From positions 1-51,437 of the forward strand of contig NZ_JHYD01000047.1 in NCBI RefSeq assembly GCF_000621505.1: 51,437 bases of DNA, written 5' to 3'. Made by a program: the position numbers and the translations under genes. Shown one piece after another: positions 7,750-15,349 of the stretch; position 1 is the stretch's first letter; each line of letters opens with the position of its first letter. Source of the DNA: Ruminiclostridium cellobioparum DSM 1351 = ATCC 15832 (GTDB taxonomy: Bacteria > Bacillota > Clostridia > Acetivibrionales > DSM-1351). Under the pieces are notes generated by a model that had not been told where the DNA came from, ran no database searches, and saw nothing but the letters and a program-made list of their open reading frames with translations.

Positions 7750-10302
7750 TCAATCAGAATAAGGCAATTTCGTAACGGTACCCAGCAGGAACCTTTTAAA
7801 CACTGAAAAATCCAGCGCATCAATTACACCGTCGGAATTGAGATCGCCTGCTATAATATCATTTTCAACAGGAAAATCGTTTATTGCGCCGAGAAGATAC
7901 ATCTTCATCAGTGCATAATCAGTTGCATCTACACTTTTATCACCATTCAGATCTCCTACTATAATCTCAGGAATTGTACCTGCGGGTTCACCCATTTTTA
8001 TTCCAAAGCCGTTAGTACCGATATATACACGGCCATAAACCCTGCGGTCGCCTGTCAGATCCGCATTGGCATTACCAAATTGGTTGGCCGCGTCATTAAT
8101 TTTGACCCAGGTTGCTCCTGCATCGTCGGAACGGTAGAAGCCGCGTACATTGTCAACTACCCCCTGAATGTATATGGCAGGATAGCTCTGTCCCGGTGCT
8201 GCCATGCCAAAGCCCACCGTTTCAGATTTCTGAACATTGGAAAGCTTGGTGAATGATTTACCTCCGTCAGTGGAATGCCACAAACCATTTATCCCTTCAG
8301 TGTTATCTCCTCCCGGAGCCAGCCATATATCCCCTTCCCTGCCAAAAACAGCCTTGAAGTTACCGGTGCTGCCCTTTTTGGGAAGACCTGCTGCCGCCGA
8401 CTTTGTAAAGCTCTTCCCCTTGTCGGTGCTGTAGTAAAATTCTCCGTCCTTGTATGCATAGAATTTATTCGGGTTGACACGATCGGAGCGCACTTTTGCT
8501 TTATTCGGGACCCCTCCCGTTACAGGAGTCCACGTATTACCGTTATCTGTCGAGTAGCACACCGGTACATAGTCTACTGCAGGAGCATATACAACCGCAG
8601 TACCGTCGGCGTTTGCGGCTATAGTACCGCCTCCTCCGGTCATGGGCATGCCGTTGGGTTCGCTGTTGCCCTGGAACCAGTTTTCACCGGCTGAATATGA
8701 AAAACCCGTGCGGTTGGTATTGGGATTCCATTGCTTGTCCACGTCTCCGCAGCGTACCCAGAACTGCGGATTATTTTCAGCGTAATCTATACAGTGGTTG
8801 CTGGTAAGATTGGGCTGTACAAATATCCACGGGTGAGCCTTTGTCAGGTCGGTGTGTAAAAAGCCTGCAATGTCACCCAGCCCGCTTACCAGATTTGGAC
8901 CGGTGGGAGGACTGACCAGACTCAGCACCGACGTTTCCTCCATACCAATGGAGCCAACCTTGATAACCATTGTTCCGTCATCCCATTTATCCGCATTATC
9001 GCATTTCCATATACCCGCACCTGTACCGAACATGAATCTGCTGGAGTTAAAGGGGTCTATCTCAAGCGACGCCATCATCGCTCCGAGTTTAGGAGAAGTC
9101 TCAGGCATTGATTTTAACTGTCCGAAGTCCATCCACGGTGCCTGTGATATATCAAGTGTATACTTGTTGACACGGTTGGGATAACCTGCCATGCTCCAAA
9201 TCGGAGACCAGGTATTACCTCCGTCCTTACTGCGCCAGATATAACCGTCAGGCCACCAGGAACTCAGGGATGCTGCCATTATGATGTCGGGATTCTGCGG
9301 ATCAATTGCCAGTCCGCCGTAGCCAAAGTAGCAGTTGGCCGTATCTGTGGAAGGTATGGGACTTATCCTTGTCCATACTCCGGTTGCAGTTTCAAGTTTC
9401 CATACATCTCCCGTACTTCCGTCATAAGGCCCCTGGGTGTTGTTGTACGGAACATACAGTATGCCTTTTGGGCTCATCTTTCCGTGCTGAGGCAGCATGC
9501 CTGTCGGCTGGCCCGGAACGGCCTCCCACGTATTGCCTCCGTCGTTGCTGCGGTATATACTTTCTTTGAGGTCGGCTACACCGACGTAAATTGTTTTTGT
9601 AGCATTCCCGGCAGTACTTGACTTTTTATCAAAAGTCACCCATACAACCCCAGGATAATGGTTCAGGTAATCGTTGGTGTCGTTGGGATCTTGAATATAA
9701 GTACCCGGGTTGGGGAAACTGGCTACTTTTGTCCAGGTTGCTCCATAGTCCGAACTCTTCCAAAGCCCTTGTCCCTCACGGGCACCCATGAAAAGAATGC
9801 TGTTTTTATTCGGGTCTATGGCCAGACGCTCACCCATGTTACGTCCAGGCATATTTCCTCCGACCTTGAACGGAAGCTCTGTTATCTGGAACGTATTTCC
9901 CTTGTCGGTGGATCGCAGAACCGCTCCTCTTGAGCCCCAACTGTTGGTATACAAGCCGCATTGCAGATAAAGCCGGTTTGGATCTGCTGCATCGGTAGCC
10001 AGACTGTCTACCCCGGCAAGCTCCCAGTCCTCATAGCTTACCCAGTTCATGAGCTGGGTCCAGGTATTGCCACCATCGGTGCTGCGGTAGGCACCTCCCA
10101 TGTCGGTACGGGCATATACCAGGTTTTTCTCGGTTTGGTTAAAAACTATTCCCGGTATGTATCCCCCTCCTCCTTCAATCTTTACATTTTGCCATTTGTA
10201 CGGTTGTGCAGCAGCTGCCATTGATGCCGTTGGCAATACTATACTCAGCATCAGGCTAAGGGCTGCTATCAGACTTCCAAAGTACAGTAATTTTTTTCTC
10301 AT
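7750..10302 (-). CDS. Cellulosomal GH74 xyloglucanase with dockerin
   Basis: This 850-residue protein is predicted to cut the glucan backbone of xyloglucan. It has a signal peptide (MRKKLLYFGSLIAALSLMLS) and two tandem seven-bladed propellers. Repeated propeller motifs include YRSTDGGNTWTQL, YRSNDGGNTWEAV and WRSKDGGNTWSPI, and the N-terminal motif ARTDMGGAYRSTDGG is typical of GH74. The final 70 or so residues are a dockerin (GDLNGDKSVDATDYALMKMY, GDLNSDGVIDALDFSVFKRF). No CBM is present. The frame is open upstream to 10422, but that part overlaps the previous gene. The ATG at 10302 has AAAGGGGA at correct spacing and begins the signal peptide, so I use it. A xyloglucanase inside a xylan cluster broadens the target range. 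Confidence 0.93.
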   Translation of the reverse strand: MRKKLLYFGSLIAALSLMLSIVLPTASMAAAAQPYKWQNVKIEGGGGYIPGIVFNQTEKNLVYARTDMGGAYRSTDGGNTWTQLMNWVSYEDWELAGVDSLATDAADPNRLYLQCGLYTNSWGSRGAVLRSTDKGNTFQITELPFKVGGNMPGRNMGERLAIDPNKNSILFMGAREGQGLWKSSDYGATWTKVASFPNPGTYIQDPNDTNDYLNHYPGVVWVTFDKKSSTAGNATKTIYVGVADLKESIYRSNDGGNTWEAVPGQPTGMLPQHGKMSPKGILYVPYNNTQGPYDGSTGDVWKLETATGVWTRISPIPSTDTANCYFGYGGLAIDPQNPDIIMAASLSSWWPDGYIWRSKDGGNTWSPIWSMAGYPNRVNKYTLDISQAPWMDFGQLKSMPETSPKLGAMMASLEIDPFNSSRFMFGTGAGIWKCDNADKWDDGTMVIKVGSIGMEETSVLSLVSPPTGPNLVSGLGDIAGFLHTDLTKAHPWIFVQPNLTSNHCIDYAENNPQFWVRCGDVDKQWNPNTNRTGFSYSAGENWFQGNSEPNGMPMTGGGGTIAANADGTAVVYAPAVDYVPVCYSTDNGNTWTPVTGGVPNKAKVRSDRVNPNKFYAYKDGEFYYSTDKGKSFTKSAAAGLPKKGSTGNFKAVFGREGDIWLAPGGDNTEGINGLWHSTDGGKSFTKLSNVQKSETVGFGMAAPGQSYPAIYIQGVVDNVRGFYRSDDAGATWVKINDAANQFGNANADLTGDRRVYGRVYIGTNGFGIKMGEPAGTIPEIIVGDLNGDKSVDATDYALMKMYLLGAINDFPVENDIIAGDLNSDGVIDALDFSVFKRFLLGTVTKLPYSD

Positions 10303-10360
10303 TGTATATTCCCCTTTCCAATGTGTATTAAGTTCCAGAATAAATAATGTATTGCGACCT

Positions 10361-13300
10361 TCAGGGTAATACAGAAATACCCAGCAGCAACTTCTTAAAC
10401 GCTGCAAAATCAAGTGCGTCAATAACTCCGTCCTTGTTCAAATCGCCTGCTGCAAGGTCATTCACTACAGGAAAATCGTTAATTAATCCAAGAAGGTACT
10501 TTTTCATCAGAGCATAGTCTGTTGCATCAACACTTGCATCTCCATTGAGATCCCCGGTAAGTATCGGTGTTCCGGTTTCCTTGGAAAACTGGAACCAGTT
10601 AATGTTAAATAAATATCCGCTTTCTCCGGTATATTTCAGGTATAAGTCATGCTTTCCGCTTACCCCGCTGACAGCACACGATACATCGGTGAAGGCCTGC
10701 CAACCGCCGGTTCCGGCAACCGGACAAGTTCCTGCCAAAGAACCTGTAATACTGTCAAGCCTGATTTCAATATTACCTCCGTTGGCAGCACTGGATACTC
10801 TGGCCTGAAAGCTTTTAGCACCAGCTTCAAAATCCATATTCCGGTAAACGGTGTAATCCCCGTTTTCAATATAGCCGACTGCATCTGTACCTTCATCACA
10901 GGTAACATTTTGGATTCCCGATTGACTGTTATAGCTTTCAGCCTCAACCCTTTTATACGGAGATATTGGCTGCTCAACCGGTCCTCCGGTTGAGGTTATG
11001 GTCACACTGCCTGCAGACAGTCCATTCGAACTTGCTGTTACTTCAATGGTGCCGCTGTTTTTGGTTGATTGGACAATTACAAGGCATTTACCGCTAAAGG
11101 CCTTTCTGCTGTTCGCTTTATACGGCTCGGTGCTTATGGAGTTTCCATTATCAACCCCAACAATCACCCCTGGTCCTGATATGGAAAAATTCACACTGTT
11201 GGCTGCAGTCGGAACTGTAACATTGCTGGCATCGGCAATATCGGTTTCAATATAGACCAAATCCCTGCCATCAGCGGTAATAGATGTCCTGTCCGGTTTC
11301 AGCAAAACTTTCGAAGCTGCTCCCGCAGTAACAACCTCATCGTAAACTACCGTACCGCCTTTGGTACCCTTGGCCCGCAAAGTCCCTGAGGCCCACGGAA
11401 CGTTCCAGGTAAGGTGTCCGGAGGTCCCAACACTCTTGGAACCAAGCGAAGTCCCATTCAGGAATAACTCAACCGCATCACAGTTACTGTAAGCCCACAC
11501 CTCCACATTAGTGCCGTTTGACCAATTCCAGTGCGGCAGGATATGTACCATTGGCTTGGTAGTCCACTTACTCTGATAAAAATAGTAAATATCCTTCGGA
11601 AAACCGCAAGTGTCCACTATTCCAAAATATGAACTCTTGGCAGGCCATCCGTAAGGTGTAGGTTCACCGATATAGTCAAATCCGGTCCATATGAATTCGC
11701 CGGCCATGTAATTGCGTTTGTTGATTTCATTATATGATGATTCGGCGCTGCTTCCCCAACTGACCACACTGTTGTCATAAGAGGAACACTGGTTGTCGCT
11801 GTCGGTCAGGATATTTTTATTTGTCGGGGTTTTATAGATACCCCGGCTTCTTACTGCCGAACTGGTCTCACTGCCAAACATCTTCCAGCCCGGGTGAGAG
11901 CTGTGTCCACTGTCATACGTATACGGAAAATAATTATATCCCACCAGATCGAGAACGTTGGCAGCAGCTATTGGACCTGCATCGCCCATACTCACAGCAA
12001 AAAAGCCACAGGTTACCGGCCGGGTGGTATCGATGGCCCTAACCCAGTTTCTAAGGTTGGTAGCGGTAGCAGCTGTGGGTGAAGGAATCTCATTTCCAAT
12101 GCTCCACATTATAATCGATGGATGGTTGCGGTCTCTGGTGACCATAGCCTGAACATCGGCCTGCGCCCAATTTTTGAAATAGAGATGGTAGTCATTGGAA
12201 ACCTTCCCGGTTTCCCAGCAGTCAAATGCCTCCTCCATAACAATTAAGCCTAGCCTGTCGCAAATTTCAAGAAATTGCGGATCAGCAGGATTATGTGAAG
12301 TACGGATAGCATTACATCCCATATCCTTCATCATCTGCAGCTCTCTTTCAATAGCACGGTAATTAACTGCCGCTCCCAGAGCCCCCAGATCATGATGCAT
12401 GCAGACACCGTTTAATTTCGTATTTACCCCGTTCAGGGAAAATCCGGTTGTTGAACTAAAATTGAAATAACGGAAGCCCATAGTGGACCTATAAGTATCA
12501 ACCACGGCCCCATCAACAACAACCTGAGTTTGTACCGAATAAATATATGGTGAGGCCGGAGACCATAAGTGTGGGTTGGATATTGAGAAATCCTGGCTGA
12601 AGGTATTGTTGCCTTTAGCTGAAACATTAACTGCCGCTGCTTCATTTGATGCTACTGAATTACCGTCTGCATCTGTTATGGTGGTTTTCAGGGAAACTGA
12701 TTTCGCCGAACTATCCTCGTTTAATATCCTGGTGCTGACATTGGCCGTAGCTGAACTACTGCTTACGGTTGGTGTTGTAACAGCCATTCCGCAGTATGCT
12801 ACATGTACCGGCTCCACTACCGTCAACCATACGTTGCGGTAAATGCCGCTTCCCGAATACCAGCGGCTGGTCGGCAGGTTGTTATTAAGCTTGACTGCTA
12901 TAACGTTATTGCCTCCAATATTAAGATAAGGTGTCAGATCGTATTCAAAGGAAATATAGCCATATGGACGTGTTCCCAGTGAGGTGCCGTTTATCCATAC
13001 CTGACTGTTCATATAAGCTCCGTCAAACTCTATGAAAACTTTCTTGCCGGCATAATCAGAGGGCACTGTAAAGCTTTTCCTGTACCATCCGATTCCGCCG
13101 TCCAGATATCCCCCTCCGGAACCTGAAGCGGAATTCTGGTTGAAAGTATTATAAATACTCCAATCATGCGGTAAAGTAACATTTGACCAGCTGCTGTCAT
13201 TATAGCTGGTATCTTGCCCGTTACTTACATCACCCTTGTTAAACTTCCAGCCTTCATTGAAACTCTGGCCTCTCAATCCGTTGTATATATCCGTACCCAT

Positions 13301-13402
13301 CAATTTTTCCGTTGCAGCCATTGCCGGCTGCTGCGGAATGGTAATTACGGACAGCATTAATGTTATCGCAAGAAATATGCCTAAAATCAACTTTCTTGTC
13401 AT
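10361..13402 (-). CDS. GH2 family beta-galactosidase-like enzyme with CBM6 and dockerin
   Basis: This protein of about 1013 residues is secreted (signal peptide MTRKLILGIFLAITLMLSVI). It has the GH2 sugar-binding, Ig-like and TIM-barrel domains. The acid/base Glu lies in WSIGNEIP (about residue 438) and the likely nucleophile Glu in MFGSETSS (about 512). Further landmarks are RTSHNPADPQFLEICDRLGL and FIWTGFDYIGEPTPYGWP. A DUF4982-type and an invasin-like Ig domain follow, then CBM6 (about 815-935) and a dockerin. Side-chain beta-galactosidase or arabinosidase activity is plausible, but GH2 specificity is hard to read. Possible starts are a TTG at 13432 and ATGs at 13414 and 13402. AAAGGA abuts the 13414 ATG, so 13402 is preferred. 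Confidence 0.88.
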   Translation of the reverse strand: MTRKLILGIFLAITLMLSVITIPQQPAMAATEKLMGTDIYNGLRGQSFNEGWKFNKGDVSNGQDTSYNDSSWSNVTLPHDWSIYNTFNQNSASGSGGGYLDGGIGWYRKSFTVPSDYAGKKVFIEFDGAYMNSQVWINGTSLGTRPYGYISFEYDLTPYLNIGGNNVIAVKLNNNLPTSRWYSGSGIYRNVWLTVVEPVHVAYCGMAVTTPTVSSSSATANVSTRILNEDSSAKSVSLKTTITDADGNSVASNEAAAVNVSAKGNNTFSQDFSISNPHLWSPASPYIYSVQTQVVVDGAVVDTYRSTMGFRYFNFSSTTGFSLNGVNTKLNGVCMHHDLGALGAAVNYRAIERELQMMKDMGCNAIRTSHNPADPQFLEICDRLGLIVMEEAFDCWETGKVSNDYHLYFKNWAQADVQAMVTRDRNHPSIIMWSIGNEIPSPTAATATNLRNWVRAIDTTRPVTCGFFAVSMGDAGPIAAANVLDLVGYNYFPYTYDSGHSSHPGWKMFGSETSSAVRSRGIYKTPTNKNILTDSDNQCSSYDNSVVSWGSSAESSYNEINKRNYMAGEFIWTGFDYIGEPTPYGWPAKSSYFGIVDTCGFPKDIYYFYQSKWTTKPMVHILPHWNWSNGTNVEVWAYSNCDAVELFLNGTSLGSKSVGTSGHLTWNVPWASGTLRAKGTKGGTVVYDEVVTAGAASKVLLKPDRTSITADGRDLVYIETDIADASNVTVPTAANSVNFSISGPGVIVGVDNGNSISTEPYKANSRKAFSGKCLVIVQSTKNSGTIEVTASSNGLSAGSVTITSTGGPVEQPISPYKRVEAESYNSQSGIQNVTCDEGTDAVGYIENGDYTVYRNMDFEAGAKSFQARVSSAANGGNIEIRLDSITGSLAGTCPVAGTGGWQAFTDVSCAVSGVSGKHDLYLKYTGESGYLFNINWFQFSKETGTPILTGDLNGDASVDATDYALMKKYLLGLINDFPVVNDLAAGDLNKDGVIDALDFAAFKKLLLGISVLP

Positions 13403-13459
13403 ATTAACTATCATTCCTTTCGCTGTGCTCAAGGCACAAAAAGTGATGAAAAACTTATA

Positions 13460-13488
13460 TCCTTTATCGCAATGTGGCGAATAAAGGA
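13460..13488 (-). promoter_or_regulatory. Stem-loop in the leader of the GH2 gene
   Basis: TCCTTTAT-CGC at 13460-13470 pairs with GCG-A-ATAAAGGA at 13477-13488, an 11-bp stem with one bulge. It lies between the broken GH127-type gene and the GH2 start. It has no U-tract after it on the minus strand, so an RNA processing or stability role is more likely than termination. The rest of the gap (13403-13561) shows nothing else. Confidence 0.45.
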
Positions 13489-13561
13489 GGTTAATACCTT
13501 ATGGAACAAGTTCTTAAATAAAATATTAAGCACTTAGCCCCGGCATACTTTACTAGATCTG

Positions 13562-15272
13562 TTAGGGCAATTCTGTGATAATGCCCAACAGGTATTTCCT
13601 GAAAACGGCAAAATCAAGCGAATCAATTACACCATCAAGGTTCAAATCTCCAGCTTTAAGATCATCTTGTACGGGAAAAGCGTCAATTAACCCTAGAATA
13701 TATTTTTTCATCAGAGCATAGTCTGTAGCATCGATGCTGTTATCCCCGTTGAGGTCACCTGTGGTAACCGGAGTTACACTTTCTCCGATAAATTTGAACC
13801 AGTTTACATTGAACAAGTACCCGCTTCCTCCTGTAATTTCAGATATAAGTTATGTCTTCCGCTTGCTCCCTTTATACTGCATTTTGCATCAGTCCAAGTC
13901 TGCCAGCCGCCGGTCGAAGCGACAGGACAGGTTCCGACCAGTGTGCCGTTTGCACTGTCAAGTCTGATCTCAATATTGCCCCCGTTGGTGGCACTGGATA
14001 ATCTGGCCTGGAAGCTTGCAGTTCCGCTGTCGAAATTCATATCGTTATATACCACATAATCCCCGTTTTCTATATTTGCTACATTCAGCCCGCCTTCGGA
14101 ACAACTTTCAGTTGATATGCCTGTCTGACTGTTGTAACTCTCCGCTTCAATCTTTGTGAAGGGCGATCGTGGACCACTTAAAGTAAAGTAGATTCCATAT
14201 CTGTCTTTATATTTCTGATAATAGGGGGTGAATACCAAGCTGCTGTCAGCGTCGGTATTTTTCAATGTGAATTCCAATTTTCCCGGTGTCTGAACCAAAT
14301 TGGTCCTAATATTGCCGAGCCAGTTATCTATACTCAAACCGGACCGGTTGGGGAATTAATATTAATGCTCTCCTTGACAGTTACGGTTTTTGTGGCTGTC
14401 GTTACTCCCCATCCCACAGAGGATGTTGTCATACTTTCCGATCCGAGTCCTGCACATAAAACAACCGGGCCATATGTAAAAGCTACAACATTTTGATTAT
14501 CAGTACATCTTGATACCTGTAACTCCGAAGGAATGGTCAACTCACCCCTGTCTCCCGCGCTCCAAACTCTGCCGACATCAATATAGCCATCTACTTTGGA
14601 GATGTTAACTGCTGTACCGTTGATCTTAACCGTCACACTTTTGCCTGAGGCAGTCCAATATGGTGACCGGAATTTAATTTTTAGTGCAGAAGCAGGTGCA
14701 CTGTTAATTGTAAACGTCACGGAATCGGATAGAGGAATATTGGCTTGCTGTGTTAATGAAAGACCTTTCTCACTCCGGTAGCCTTCCCTTCAACAACATC
14801 AAATTGCGACGGTTGTTCCGCATATATATCCGTCCCCTCTTTTGTTCTGACAAGCCTGTAATTCAGGAATAATCAGATCAATCCTTTTCTTTAAACCAGC
14901 ATTTACCGTAGGATTGGTTTTGGTATTTTTATATGCCTGAGCCAATGCCTCCATGTAATGTCCGATCGTATGACCTTCAATCGGTGTGCTTTCCCAACCG
15001 CCGTACTTGCTGTAGTTGGTTGACAAGCCCGCGGTTTGTTTAAATCCGACCAGCAAACGGTTGGGATCAATCGATTGCAGATACGCGATTTCTTTGTTGA
15101 AAGCATTTGTCAAATAAGGGTCTGTAACGGTTAGCTGTTCCATATCGAATGGGTGTAGCAGTTCGGTGCTTGCCGCAGACACCGATGGAGGCATTGCCAA
15201 CATCTGTGATAGTGATAATGCAAGCAGAAATATCAGTAATAGGCAAATTGTCTTTTTAGTTCTCATATGCAT
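13562..15272 (-). pseudogene. Broken GH127-type (DUF1680) beta-L-arabinofuranosidase with CBM6 and dockerin
   Basis: The gene is in at least four pieces. The N-terminal part (15272 to about 14820) has a signal peptide and the DUF1680 start (DPNRLLVGFKQTAGL, GGWESTPIEGHTIGHYMEAL). The frame then shifts to one encoding AEQPSQFDVVEGKATGVRK. Near 14770 the whole catalytic centre is gone, and sequence resumes at GLSLTQQANIPL and a C-terminal domain (LKIKFRSPYWTASGKSVTVK, AFTYGPVVLCAGLG). A further frameshift lies at about 14340, before LSIDNWLGNIRTNL. The last lies at about 13834, where one A is missing compared with all other CBM6 copies in the window. CBM6 and dockerin follow. The family's catalytic Cys and Glu region is lost, so no enzyme can be made. 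Length would normally exceed 850 residues. Confidence 0.88.
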
Positions 15273-15349
15273 ATATTCCCTCCCGATAACAAAATAGCTG
15301 TTTGGCTAACTGAAAATGTAATAACTCGCTGTTTTATGGATCTAAATTC

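Noticed and set aside
10303-10422. Upstream extension of the GH74 frame by 40 codons
   Set aside because: It overlaps the end of the GH2 gene and precedes the signal peptide; the ATG at 10302 has a proper ribosome binding site.
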